Source: Nocardioides nematodiphilus
GTDB lineage: Bacteria; Actinomycetota; Actinomycetes; Propionibacteriales; Nocardioidaceae
Reading direction: 5' to 3'
DNA: 64,000 nt
Assembly (NCBI RefSeq): GCF_020216525.1
Contig: NZ_JAIWOY010000003.1
Location: 206,344 to 270,343 of the forward strand
In this document: piece by piece, positions 19,434 to 30,437 of the stretch
How positions within the stretch are numbered: position 1 is the first letter of the stretch
Layout of the letters: each line of letters begins with the position of its first letter
Program-made: the position numbers and the translations under genes
Notes under the pieces: generated by a model
What the model saw: the letters and a program-made list of their open reading frames with translations, nothing else
Database searches by the model: none
What the model was told of the DNA's origin: nothing

Positions 19434-20737
19434 TGGACGTGCGCGAGGTGGCCCTGACACTCGACTTCTGCACCCGTGTCGGCGAGCTGCTCATCGCCTC
19501 GGGCACGGGCGCGGCCGACGCGGTCGACACGATGGGCATGGTCGCCCGGGCCCTGGGCCTGCGCAACTGCGACATCGACATCACGTTCGTCACCGTGGCG
19601 ATGCAGTGCCAGCCGAGCCCGGACGAGCCGCCGATCACGGCGAGCCGACTGGTGAAGTCCCGCGCGATCGACTACGAGCACCTCACCCGCGTCGACCACC
19701 TGATCCGCGACGTGGTCCGCGGCGACGTCGACGTGCGCGCCGCACGGCAGCGCCTGGGCAGGATCACCTCGACCGGACACAGCCGCCCGCGGTGGGCGGC
19801 CACGCTCGGGCTCGCGGTGATGGCGGCGGCGGTCGCCGTCCAGCTCGGCGGTGACGGCGCGGTGGCGCTGCTGGCCTTCGTCTCGGCCGCGCTGATCGAC
19901 CGGATCCAGCTGGTCCTGTCGCGACAGCGGATCCCGATGTTCTACCAGCAGATCGCCGGCGCAGGGGTGGCCTCGCTGCTCGCGGTCGCGACGGCGGCCA
20001 CCCCGCTCGAGGTCGACGTCTCCTCGGCCATCACCGCGAACATCGTCGTCCTGCTCGCGGGCATCGGCCTGATGGGCGCCCTCCAGGACGGCCTGTCAGG
20101 CTTCTACATCACCGCGAACGCTCGAGTGCTGGAGGCGATGCTCTCGACCGCCGGCATCATCGCCGGTGTCAGCGCCGGGCTCACGATGGCGAGCTCGCTC
20201 GGCGTCGACATTCCCGCGATCGCGCCCGGCGCGACCAACCTCCAGAGCGTCGGGCTGACCCTCCTCGGATCTGCCGTCGGCGCCAGCGCGTTCGCCTACT
20301 CCTGTTATGCGCCCGGACGGATCCTCGTACCCATCGCGGTCATCTCCGCTGTCGCGATGGGCATCGCGACAGCCCTGCGCGGCATGGGTCGGGCCTGGCC
20401 CGTGGCGGTGGCGGCGTTCGTGATCGGCCTGGTGGCCTACGGCGTCGCCGCTCGGATGCGGGTGCCCCCACTGGTCATCGTGGTGCCGGCGATGGTGCCG
20501 ATGCTGCCCGGCATCTCGATCTACCGCGGCCTCACCCTGCTGCTGTCGGACCAGGGGCCGAACAGCACGCCCGAAGGCCTGCTCGCGCTGTTCACGGCGG
20601 TGACCATCGCCGTCTCCCTGGCGGCAGGCGTGATCCTGGGGGAGTACGTCGCCCAGCCCCTCAAGCGCGGCGGCCGCCGACTCGAGGCGCGCCTCGCCGG
20701 GCCACGCCTCGTCGGCCCGTTGCGTGGCGGTCGCTGA
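19433..20737 (+). CDS. Threonine/serine exporter ThrE-family membrane protein
   Basis: A 434-residue protein. Residues ~10-125 form the ThrE cytosolic domain (GELLIASGTGAADAVDTM, VTVAMQCQP), and two blocks of about five helices follow, corresponding to the fused ThrE and ThrB-like domains of actinobacterial exporters. C. glutamicum ThrE exports threonine and serine using the proton gradient. Conserved short motifs include FYITANARVLE and PAMVPMLPG. The start overlaps the stop of the rhodanese remnant. Substrate is by family only. Confidence 0.85.
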   Translation: MDVREVALTLDFCTRVGELLIASGTGAADAVDTMGMVARALGLRNCDIDITFVTVAMQCQPSPDEPPITASRLVKSRAIDYEHLTRVDHLIRDVVRGDVDVRAARQRLGRITSTGHSRPRWAATLGLAVMAAAVAVQLGGDGAVALLAFVSAALIDRIQLVLSRQRIPMFYQQIAGAGVASLLAVATAATPLEVDVSSAITANIVVLLAGIGLMGALQDGLSGFYITANARVLEAMLSTAGIIAGVSAGLTMASSLGVDIPAIAPGATNLQSVGLTLLGSAVGASAFAYSCYAPGRILVPIAVISAVAMGIATALRGMGRAWPVAVAAFVIGLVAYGVAARMRVPPLVIVVPAMVPMLPGISIYRGLTLLLSDQGPNSTPEGLLALFTAVTIAVSLAAGVILGEYVAQPLKRGGRRLEARLAGPRLVGPLRGGR

Positions 20738-20766
20738 CGGCTTCCCGGACGCGGCACGCTGGTGCC

Positions 20767-21402
20767 GTGATCACCCCGCTCACGCAGGAGCGGTTCGAGC
20801 CCTGGTCGGGCCAGCACTACCTCCTGCTGGTCCTCACCGCGATCGGTGTCGTCACGGCCGCGGTGTGGGGCCGTAGCCACCGTGGGACGCCACGTGAGAT
20901 CCACGCGCGCCGAGCCTTCGCACTGGTGGCGCTGTCGGTCACGATCGGCATGCAGATCTACTGGCTGATGCCGCACGTGCGCACCGTGCGCAACTCGTGG
21001 CCCCTGCAGCTCTCGGACCTCGCCGACTATGCCGCGGTCTTCGCGCTGTGGACCCGCGGGCGGCGTACGGCGGCCTTCACCTACTACGTCGGGCTCACCC
21101 TGACCCTGTCGGCGGTGGTCACGCCGTCGCTGTCCACGCCCTTCCCGGACCCGCGCTGGTTCGGGTTCTGGCTGCGGCACATCTTCGTGGTGTGGGCGGC
21201 CGTCTACCTGGTGTCGGGACTCGGGATCCGGCCCACCTGGCGGGTCTGCCGGACGACGGTCTTGGCCGCGTCCACGCCGCTGGATCTGCTCGGCCCGTGG
21301 CCCTGGTACGTCCTGGGTGCGCTCGCCTTCCTGATGACGCTGTGGGCGCTGGCGATGACGCTGCCTTGGCGACTCCTCGCCGCGCGGACCGCTCGAGGGT
21401 GA
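20767..21402 (+). CDS. YwaF/TIGR02206-family membrane protein, internally shortened
   Basis: A 211-residue integral membrane protein with the family blocks SHRGTPREIHARRAFALVAL, WPLQLSDLADYAAVFALWT, and LDLLGPWPWYV. Typical members are nearer 235-240 residues. Between RPTWRVCRTTVLA and STPLDLLGPWPWY about 25 residues carrying one helix and the NYxYL-type motif seem to be missing, which would leave six helices rather than seven. Function of the family is not established. GTG 20767 is six bases after a CACGCT -10-like element, suggesting a leaderless message. Confidence 0.75.
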   Translation: MITPLTQERFEPWSGQHYLLLVLTAIGVVTAAVWGRSHRGTPREIHARRAFALVALSVTIGMQIYWLMPHVRTVRNSWPLQLSDLADYAAVFALWTRGRRTAAFTYYVGLTLTLSAVVTPSLSTPFPDPRWFGFWLRHIFVVWAAVYLVSGLGIRPTWRVCRTTVLAASTPLDLLGPWPWYVLGALAFLMTLWALAMTLPWRLLAARTARG

Positions 21403-21415
21403 GGCGCAGGCGCGC

Positions 21416-21982
21416 TCAGTCGCTGCTGCGGTGGACGTGCGCCTGCTGGCCGTCGCGGTCGAAGATCATCAGCAGCTCGGCCGGCTCCTCGACCGCGGCG
21501 AACGCATGGGGTGTCATGGTCGCGAACTCGGCCGCCTCGCCCGCGTGCACGAGGATCTCCCGATCGCCGAGCAGGAGCCGGATGCGGCCGCTCAGGACGA
21601 AGAGCCAGTCGTGACCCGGGTGGACCCGCTGCTGGATCGGGATGTCCGTCGGCTCGAGGAGCATCTTGATCGCGATCTGACTGCTCCCGGGACGACTCAG
21701 GTTCCACGTCGTGCGCGCGCCGAGCCTGCTCGGCGTGGGGCGGATGACGACGTCGTCGTCCGAGCTCACGTCGAGCAGTGCTTCCAGGCCGACCTGCAGT
21801 CCGGCGGCCAGGGGGAGCAGCACGTCGAGGCTGATCGTCCGCTTGCCGGTCTCGACGCGACTGATGGTCGAGGGGCTGAGATGGGTCCGGGCGGCCAGCT
21901 CGTCGAGGGACAGCCCCAACGTCGTGCGCAGGCTGCGCAGCCGGGTGCGCACGACGTGCTCGATGTCGGTGAGGTCGGTCAT
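21416..21982 (-). CDS. XRE-family regulator with cupin domain
   Basis: A 188-residue regulator: helix-turn-helix at about residues 12-66 (LGLSLDELAARTHLSPSTISRVE) and a cupin sensor at ~100-180 (HPGHDWLFVLSGRIRLLLGD, VHAGEAAEF). A strong AAGGAGT ribosome site lies six bases before ATG 21982. That ribosome site is itself one arm of a perfect inverted repeat, so binding would block its own translation initiation region as well as the divergent promoter. It is adjacent and divergent to the reductase-methyltransferase fusion, which is its likely target. The ligand is unknown. Confidence 0.9.
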   Translation of the reverse strand: MTDLTDIEHVVRTRLRSLRTTLGLSLDELAARTHLSPSTISRVETGKRTISLDVLLPLAAGLQVGLEALLDVSSDDDVVIRPTPSRLGARTTWNLSRPGSSQIAIKMLLEPTDIPIQQRVHPGHDWLFVLSGRIRLLLGDREILVHAGEAAEFATMTPHAFAAVEEPAELLMIFDRDGQQAHVHRSSD

Positions 21983-21984
21983 CG

Positions 21985-22011
21985 GACTCCTTGCGAATAC
22001 TGCAAGGAGTC
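21985..22011. promoter_or_regulatory. Perfect 10-bp inverted repeat, operator of XRE-cupin regulator
   Basis: GACTCCTTGC and GCAAGGAGTC flank a 7-bp AT-rich spacer (GAATACT). It covers the regulator's ribosome site and lies 37 bp before the divergent fusion gene, near its expected -35 region. Confidence 0.75.
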
Positions 22012-22047
22012 TGGCGCAATCCGACAGGCGTGTCTACCGTCGGTGCC

Positions 22048-23625
22048 ATGAGCCACCACCACGAGCCCGATCCCGCCGTCATCCGGCACTGCGATGTCGT
22101 CGTGATCGGCGGCTCTTCCGCGGGCCTGGCGACCGCACTGCAGCTCGGTCGTCAGCGCCGCTCGGTGATCGTGGTGGACTCCGGCGAGCCCCGCAACGCC
22201 TCCGCGGCACACATGCACAGCTTCATCGGTCGCGACGGCACGGCGCCGGCCGCGCTCATCGAGGACGCCCGTGCGGAGGTACGCGGCTACGGCGTGGAGG
22301 TGCTCTCCGGGCGGGCCGTCGGGGCGGGTCGCGCCGACGATCGCTTCGTCGTCGAGCTCGCCGAGGGGCACTCGGTGGTCGCGCGACGGATCGTGGTCGC
22401 CACCGGCCTCGTCGATGAGCTCCCGCAGATCCCGGGGCTGGCCGAGCACTGGGGCGACACGGTGATCCACTGCCCGTTCTGCCACGGCTACGAGGCCCGC
22501 GACCAACGGATCGTCCAGATCGTCACGCACCCGATGGGGCTGCACGCCGCGCCGCTCTTCCGTCAGCTGACGGCCGATCTCACCGTGCTGGTCGCCGAGG
22601 AGGTGGTGGCCGATGCCGCCGAGGTCGCAGCGCTCGTGGCGGCCGGGGTCGACCTCCGTACGGCGGACGTCGCGCGCATCGTCGCCAGCGGGGCCCGGCT
22701 GAGCGGGGTCGAGCTGGGCGACGGCACGCGCATCGATGCCGACGTCGTGGCCGTCGGCCCGCGCTTCCGGCCGCGCGCCGAGCCGTTCGCCGCGCTTGGC
22801 CTGCGCCCCGTCCCGCACCCCACCGGGCTGGGCGAGGTGATCGCGGTCGACGAGCTCGGCGCCACCTCGGTGGCGGGGATGTACGCCGTCGGCAACATCA
22901 CCGACCCGGGGCATCAGGTGCTCCAGGCGGCGGCGCACGGCAGCCGGGTCGGCGGCATGATCGCCTTCGGTCTCGCGGCCGACGACGTACGCGACGCCGC
23001 TCGTCCATCTGGCTCGGCCGCGGACTGGGACCACCGCTACTCGGCCGAGAGGCTCTGGAGCGGCAACCCGAACGGCTCGCTGGTCGCCGAGGCGACGGGC
23101 CTGAGCGCCGGACGCGCCCTCGATGTCGGTGCGGGGGAGGGCGGGGACGCCGTCTGGCTCGCCGAGCAGGGCTGGGCCGTGACCGCGAACGACATCTCCT
23201 CGCGCGCGCTCGCCCGGATCCGCGCGGAGGCGGAGCGCCGAGGGCTGACGGTCGACGGGCTGCTCGCCGACGCCAACGCCCGCGAGCCCTTCGCCCGCGG
23301 CGCCTTCGATCTGGTGGCCGCCTGCTACGCCTCGATCCCGCGCACGCCGGACCGTCGCGGCGTGCACAACATCCTCGACGCCGTCGCACCCGGCGGCACG
23401 CTGCTCGTCCTCAGTCACGACCTCGAGGCGATGCACGACCCGCAGCATGCGCACCGCCCCTTCGACCCCGACGCCTACGTGCGCATCGAGGACTTCGTCG
23501 CCGTGCTGGAGGACGACGACGGCTGGGTCGTCGAGGTCCACGAGAAGCGTCCCCGTCCACCGGGCGCGGCATCCGCGCACCACCACATCGACGACCTGGT
23601 CCTGCGGGCACGACGGCGGGGCTGA
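22048..23625 (+). CDS. Bifunctional thioredoxin reductase-like / SAM methyltransferase
   Basis: A 525-residue fusion. Residues ~14-310 are an FAD/NAD(P) disulfide reductase-like domain with GGSSAGLATA, a CPFC pair (Cys142, Cys145) where thioredoxin reductase has CATC, and the FAD motif GMYAVGNITD. Residues ~330-525 are a class I methyltransferase (WDHRYSAERLW, ALDVGAGEGGDAVWLAEQGW, TLLVLSHD). The fusion is recurrent in actinobacteria, often with an XRE-cupin regulator, as here. One proposal is detoxification, with a reductase acting on a disulfide or metalloid and a methyltransferase resembling TehB-type enzymes; I infer this. ATG 22048 follows TACCGT by seven bases, so the message is probably leaderless. 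Confidence 0.88.
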   Translation: MSHHHEPDPAVIRHCDVVVIGGSSAGLATALQLGRQRRSVIVVDSGEPRNASAAHMHSFIGRDGTAPAALIEDARAEVRGYGVEVLSGRAVGAGRADDRFVVELAEGHSVVARRIVVATGLVDELPQIPGLAEHWGDTVIHCPFCHGYEARDQRIVQIVTHPMGLHAAPLFRQLTADLTVLVAEEVVADAAEVAALVAAGVDLRTADVARIVASGARLSGVELGDGTRIDADVVAVGPRFRPRAEPFAALGLRPVPHPTGLGEVIAVDELGATSVAGMYAVGNITDPGHQVLQAAAHGSRVGGMIAFGLAADDVRDAARPSGSAADWDHRYSAERLWSGNPNGSLVAEATGLSAGRALDVGAGEGGDAVWLAEQGWAVTANDISSRALARIRAEAERRGLTVDGLLADANAREPFARGAFDLVAACYASIPRTPDRRGVHNILDAVAPGGTLLVLSHDLEAMHDPQHAHRPFDPDAYVRIEDFVAVLEDDDGWVVEVHEKRPRPPGAASAHHHIDDLVLRARRRG

Positions 23626-23640
23626 GCGCGCCCACGCGGG

Positions 23641-24003
23641 TCAGGGGCCCGTGTGGACCCGTACCTCCGCGCGCACGCCCTCCTCGGCCAGCCGCTCGGT
23701 GAGCTCCTTGGCGGCCTGGTCGTAGACGAGCCGGTTGAGCAGCTGGGGCCGGACCTTGTGCAGCAGGCCGGCCGCCTTCGTCTTCTCGATGGCGAGCTCG
23801 AGCTCGCTGAGGATCCGCACGGTGATGATCCGCTCGCCTCGCTCGGGGCTCCGTCCGGACCCGCTCAGACCGGCGGCTTCGGCGTGCAGCGCCCCGATCT
23901 CGGCGCGGAGGCGCTGGTTCGCCTCGCGCAGGCGGATCAGGCCGCCGCTGCCGAGCGCGACGACCAGAGCGATGAGCACGATGACGATCCCCACGCTCCG
24001 CAT
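23641..24003 (-). CDS. Membrane-anchored hypothetical protein (120 aa)
   Basis: One N-terminal transmembrane segment (residues 3-24, SVGIVIVLIALVVALGSGGLI) is followed by a coiled-coil-like stretch (REANQRLRAEIGALHAEAAGL) and a soluble C-terminal region ending in EVRVHTGP. The C-terminus has regular alpha/beta character (RIITVRILSELELAIEKTKAAGLLHKVRPQLL split over ~30 residues), but I recognise no family. ATG 24003 is taken; no strong ribosome site. It is divergent from aconitase and convergent with the fusion gene. Confidence 0.6.
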   Translation of the reverse strand: MRSVGIVIVLIALVVALGSGGLIRLREANQRLRAEIGALHAEAAGLSGSGRSPERGERIITVRILSELELAIEKTKAAGLLHKVRPQLLNRLVYDQAAKELTERLAEEGVRAEVRVHTGP

Positions 24004-24078
24004 CCTGACCCACGCCGGGCCTGCGGTGATCGGAAAGTGGGGGTGGACACGCCCTGAAAAATCGCTCGATCTCGTGTA

Positions 24079-24092
24079 TCTTGATATCAAGA
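24079..24092. promoter_or_regulatory. Perfect 14-bp palindrome upstream of aconitase
   Basis: TCTTGATATCAAGA is a perfect palindrome in an AT-rich patch of the ~210-bp gap between the hypothetical gene and acnA, about 125 bp before the start. It is a candidate operator for a TCA-cycle or iron regulator. Confidence 0.6.
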
Positions 24093-24214
24093 CGTTGATC
24101 CAGCGGTGGGGCCGCCCAGGCAAGGGCAGCCTTACTACCCCGCTCGCGTGCGCACGGGGCAGGATGGCGTCCGAAGACTTCAAGCTCGTCGGTTGAACCT
24201 AGGAGATGTTGGCG

Positions 24215-27037
<2,823 letters not shown>

Positions 27038-27046
27038 CCTAGCCAC

Positions 27047-27094
27047 AACGTCATACGCCCCGAGCGCTGCAAAGCGCTCGGGGCGTATGACGTT
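27047..27094 (+). terminator. 22-bp perfect stem with GCAA tetraloop after acnA
   Basis: The left arm 27047-27068 and the right arm 27073-27094 are exact reverse complements, with GCAA between them; the arm begins AACGTCATACGCCCC. No U-tract. It lies 10 bp after the acnA stop. The remaining ~120 bp before the next gene hold its promoter and ribosome site. Confidence 0.9.
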
Positions 27095-27218
27095 CCGGGG
27101 CTCGCCGCTTCTCGTACGGGATCCCTCTGATGGGGGATCCGCTGGGGTGCGCACCGGCGTAGCGTCGTGGAGGTCTCCACGACGGAATCGCCGTGGCGTC
27201 GGGAGCGAGGAGACCCCC

Positions 27219-28346
27219 ATGTCCACCACCGAATCAACCCCCGGCGCCATGCCGCAGGGCAGCACCGCCGGCCCCACCGAGCCCGACATGGCGCGGCTCG
27301 AGGCGCAGGTCTTCCAGGCCGTCACCGACATCGGCGCAGCGCTCAACGGCGCCCTCGTCATCCTGGGCGTCGACCTGGGCTTCTGGTCCGCCCTCGGTGA
27401 CGGGCACCCCATGTCGGCCGCCGATCTCGCGGAGCGGTGCAGCGTCCCCGAGCCGTATGCGAACCAGTGGCTCAGCGCCCAGGCGGCCAGCGGCTACATC
27501 GGCACCGACCTCGACCGGGAGAGCGGTGAGGTCATGTTCCAGATGTCGCCCGAGCAGGCGATGGTCTTCTGCGATCCGGACAGCCCGGTCTACATGGCCG
27601 GCGGCTTCCACATCGTGCGCTCGGTCTACGAGGACCTGCCGCGGATCCAGCAGGCGATGGCCGACGGGCACGGCTTCGGCTGGCACGAGCACGATGCGGA
27701 GCTCTTCTTGGGCACCGAGCAGTTCTTCCGGCCCGGCTACCGCATGCATCTCATCGACGAGTGGCTGCCCGCCCTGGACGGCGTGCACGAGGCGCTGACC
27801 GCGGGGGCGAAGGTCGCTGACGTCGGATGCGGGCACGGCGTCTCGACGGCCGTCATGGCGAAGCACTATCCGGCCTCGACCTTCGTCGGCTTCGACTACC
27901 ACCAGGCCTCGATCGACCGGGCATCCGCACTCGCGCAGGAGGAGGGCGTCGAGGCCAACACGACCTTCGCCCGGGCGAAGGCGGACGACTATCCGGGCTC
28001 GGACTACGACCTGATCTGCTTCTTCGACTGCCTGCACGACATGGGTGACCCGATCGGCGCCCTCCAGCACGCCCGGGCCGCGCTCGCCCCGGGCGGCACC
28101 GTCATGCTGGTGGAGCCGCGCGCTGGCGACACGCTCGCCGAGAACCTCAACCCGGTGGGCCGGGTGTTCTACGCGGCCTCGACCATGATCTGCACACCGT
28201 CGTCGCTCGCCCAGGACGTCGGGGCCGCTCTCGGCGCCCAGGCCGGCGAGGCCCGGCTGCGCCACGTGGCCGAGAGCGCCGGCTTCACGCACGTGCGACG
28301 GGCGATGGAGACGCCGGTGAACATGGTGATCGAGCTGCGCCCCTAG
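27219..28346 (+). CDS. SAM-dependent methyltransferase with N-terminal winged-helix domain
   Basis: A 375-residue protein similar in layout to Rv2258c-type methyltransferases. Residues ~35-110 form a dimerisation/winged-helix domain (MSAADLAERCSVPEPYANQWLSAQAASGYI). Residues ~170-370 are a Rossmann methyltransferase with SAM motif VADVGCGHGVSTAVMA, FVGFDYHQASI, and CFFDCLHDMGDP before a VMLVEP strand. The acceptor is unknown; small-molecule O- or C-methylation is typical for the fold. ATG 27219 follows GAGGAG. It stands alone between the acnA terminator and a convergent gene. Confidence 0.82.
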   Translation: MSTTESTPGAMPQGSTAGPTEPDMARLEAQVFQAVTDIGAALNGALVILGVDLGFWSALGDGHPMSAADLAERCSVPEPYANQWLSAQAASGYIGTDLDRESGEVMFQMSPEQAMVFCDPDSPVYMAGGFHIVRSVYEDLPRIQQAMADGHGFGWHEHDAELFLGTEQFFRPGYRMHLIDEWLPALDGVHEALTAGAKVADVGCGHGVSTAVMAKHYPASTFVGFDYHQASIDRASALAQEEGVEANTTFARAKADDYPGSDYDLICFFDCLHDMGDPIGALQHARAALAPGGTVMLVEPRAGDTLAENLNPVGRVFYAASTMICTPSSLAQDVGAALGAQAGEARLRHVAESAGFTHVRRAMETPVNMVIELRP

Positions 28347-28386
28347 ATCGGCGCCGGGCCCGCGCGGACCCGTCCCCGCGGGCTCG

Positions 28387-29433
28387 TCACCGCAGACCCA
28401 GGGCCTCGAGGACCGGGACGATCAGCCGGGTGCCGACGCCGGCGTTGGTGACCAGCCAGTCCTGCAGCTCGGCAGAACGCAGCGCCTTGCTGTCGCGCAA
28501 CACGTCGAGGTGCTCGTCGTCGAAGGCGAGCACGATCTGGACCAGGACGGGCGCGACGTCGAGGGTGCGCGCGTGCGCGACGACCCGGTCGACCAGCTCG
28601 GGGTCCATCGTGATCGGGACGTTGACCATCGCCTTGAGGACGTCCGGGTCGACGCTGTGCAGGGCGGGCAGGACGTTCGGCCACACGTCGTGGTGGGCGA
28701 CGGCCGCGATCAGCTCCTCGCGCGCCTCGTCCGGGACCGCGCCGATCTGGCCCACCAGCCGGGTGCACACGTCCTGGGAGAGCGAGGCGAGCAGCGAGAC
28801 GGCCGCGTCGTACAGGCTCGCGTCGGAGGCCGCCGTGATGATGTCGGCGAGCATCCGGTCGGGCAGGCGCTGCGCGATCGCGTCCAGCGCGGCCGGCTCG
28901 TCGCAGTAGATCGCGACCTGGAGCAGGTCGGCCCCGGTGGCGTCGGCGACGACGCCCATCGCGACGCTCACGTCGACGACCGAGACGAACCGCGACAAGG
29001 TGAGGTGCTCGTCCTGCTCGAGCAGCATCCGGCCGACCTCGACGACCAGCGGGTCGGCGAGGCCGCGCACGATGGGAGCGACCCGGGACGGGTCGAGGGA
29101 GGGTGCGAGCCGGGCCAGGAAGCCGGAGTCGAGGTGGCCGGCCAGCCGGGTGGCCTCGCGCGGGTCCAGGACGCCGGCGACGCGGGCGCTGAGCATCGGG
29201 CCGAGCGCGAACTCGGCGATCTTGGCGGTCAGGGACACCGGCAGCATCCGGCTCAGCGCGGCGAGCAGCTTGACCCGGTCCTCGTTGCGGGCGAACAGGG
29301 CGGTCTGCGCGATCTGGCGCAGCTCGCGGATCTCGGCCGGCGAGCTGGCCGTGAGGAAGGCGAGGTCGCCCTCGGGGGCGCCGAGCTCGTGCGCGAGCTT
29401 GGTGATCTCGATGCGGCTGAGCAGGTCACCCAC
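28387..29433 (-). CDS. Uncharacterised alpha-helical repeat protein (348 aa)
   Basis: I do not recognise a family. The protein is almost entirely helical, with recurring ~35-residue units of hydrophobic helix pairs (for example ARVAGVLDPREATRLAGHL, DPLVVEVGRMLLEQDEH, DPELVDRVVAHARTLDV), resembling HEAT-like or MgtE-N-like solenoids. No signal peptide, transmembrane segment or catalytic motif is evident, so a cytosolic scaffold or binding protein is a guess. It overlaps the upstream 76-residue gene by eight bases and is certainly cotranslated with it. Confidence 0.75.
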   Translation of the reverse strand: MGDLLSRIEITKLAHELGAPEGDLAFLTASSPAEIRELRQIAQTALFARNEDRVKLLAALSRMLPVSLTAKIAEFALGPMLSARVAGVLDPREATRLAGHLDSGFLARLAPSLDPSRVAPIVRGLADPLVVEVGRMLLEQDEHLTLSRFVSVVDVSVAMGVVADATGADLLQVAIYCDEPAALDAIAQRLPDRMLADIITAASDASLYDAAVSLLASLSQDVCTRLVGQIGAVPDEAREELIAAVAHHDVWPNVLPALHSVDPDVLKAMVNVPITMDPELVDRVVAHARTLDVAPVLVQIVLAFDDEHLDVLRDSKALRSAELQDWLVTNAGVGTRLIVPVLEALGLR

Positions 29434-29656
29434 GGCTGCCTCCGAACAGGATCTTCTTGGCGGCGGGACGCAGGGGTCGCGGTACGAACCGCAGCGCCTC
29501 CTCCAGACCGGCCTCGAACTGCTCGTCCTCGGCGCTCATGGCACCGGTGAGCAGCGTGTCGAGCCGTGCGAGCTGGCCCTCGTCGTACGACGAGAACGCG
29601 GTCAGCCGGTCGGCCCTGACGCCGAGGTGCTCTGCGAGCGTGTCGAGCGCAGCCAT
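29426..29656 (-). CDS. Small hypothetical protein (76 aa), partner of helical repeat protein
   Basis: A 76-residue product: an acidic helical N-terminal half (LDTLAEHLGVRADRLTAFSSYDEGQLARLDTLL), then a basic C-terminus (FVPRPLRPAAKKILFGG). A good ribosome site (GGGAGGAAGAGG) precedes ATG 29656. No known family. Its eight-base overlap with the 348-residue gene suggests the products work together, perhaps as a complex. Confidence 0.7.
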   Translation of the reverse strand: MAALDTLAEHLGVRADRLTAFSSYDEGQLARLDTLLTGAMSAEDEQFEAGLEEALRFVPRPLRPAAKKILFGGSRG

Positions 29657-29743
29657 GTCCTCTTCCTCCCTGTGGATGTGGAACCCGCCGCACCCTACCG
29701 GTCAGTAGCCTCCGCGCGGGAGAGGCAGTCGTAGGCTGGTCGC

Positions 29744-30046
29744 ATGCTTCTCGCCTTCAGCGTCGCGCCCACCATCGGAGATGAGACCGGTGGCGTCGCC
29801 GCCGCGGTCGCGGAGGCCGTGCGGATCGTGCGCGAGTCGGGTCTCCCGCATGAGACGACCTCGATGTTCACCACGATCGAGGGGGAGTGGGAGGAGGTGT
29901 TCGACGTGGTCAAGCGCGCCACCGACGCCGTCGTCGCGGTCTCGCCGCGGGTGAGCCTGGTGATCAAGGCCGACATCCGGCCCGGCTTCACCGGTCAGCT
30001 CACCGAGAAGGTCGAGCGCGTCGAGGAGATCCTGCGTGGACAGTGA
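29744..30046 (+). CDS. Thiamine-binding protein (MTH1187/YkoF-like)
   Basis: A 100-residue protein of the DUF77/MTH1187 family (LLAFSVAPTIG at the start, SLVIKADIRPG near the end), a ferredoxin-like fold that binds thiamine or HMP. The stop overlaps the start of the YjbQ gene. ATG 29744 follows TAGGCT by six bases and has no Shine-Dalgarno, so it is probably leaderless. Confidence 0.85.
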   Translation: MLLAFSVAPTIGDETGGVAAAVAEAVRIVRESGLPHETTSMFTTIEGEWEEVFDVVKRATDAVVAVSPRVSLVIKADIRPGFTGQLTEKVERVEEILRGQ

Positions 30047-30437
30047 GGTCCGCAGCTACCGCACCGGCGCGCGCGAGGTCGTGCTCGACATCACCGCGGA
30101 CGTCGAGGAGTACGTCGCGGGTCGCGGCGACGGTCTCCTGCAGGTCTTCGTCCCGCACGCGACCGCGGGGATCGCGATCCTCGAGACCGGGGCCGGCAGC
30201 GACGACGACCTGCTCGCCGCGCTCGAGGACCTGCTTCCCCGCGACGACCGCTGGAAGCACCGCCACGGCTCGCGCGGGCACGGTCGCTCGCACGTGATGC
30301 CGGCGCTGATCCCGCCCTACGCCACCGTCCCGGTCCTGGCGGGGCGTCTCGCGCTCGGGACGTGGCAGAGTATCTGCCTGGTCGACCTCAATGTCGACAA
30401 CGAGGTCCGCGAGGTGCGGCTCAGCTTCCTGAGCTGA
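30036..30437 (+). CDS. YjbQ/UPF0047 secondary thiamine-phosphate synthase family
   Basis: A 133-residue protein with the family landmarks VFVPHATAGIAILETG, WKHRH, GRSHVMPALI and LGTWQSICLVDLN. E. coli YjbQ has weak thiamine-phosphate synthase activity when over-produced, but the physiological role is unsettled. GTG 30036 lies 11 bases inside the thiamine-binding gene, supporting a thiamine-linked pair. Its 3' end overlaps the convergent small gene by 17 bases. Confidence 0.88.
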   Translation: MDSEVRSYRTGAREVVLDITADVEEYVAGRGDGLLQVFVPHATAGIAILETGAGSDDDLLAALEDLLPRDDRWKHRHGSRGHGRSHVMPALIPPYATVPVLAGRLALGTWQSICLVDLNVDNEVREVRLSFLS

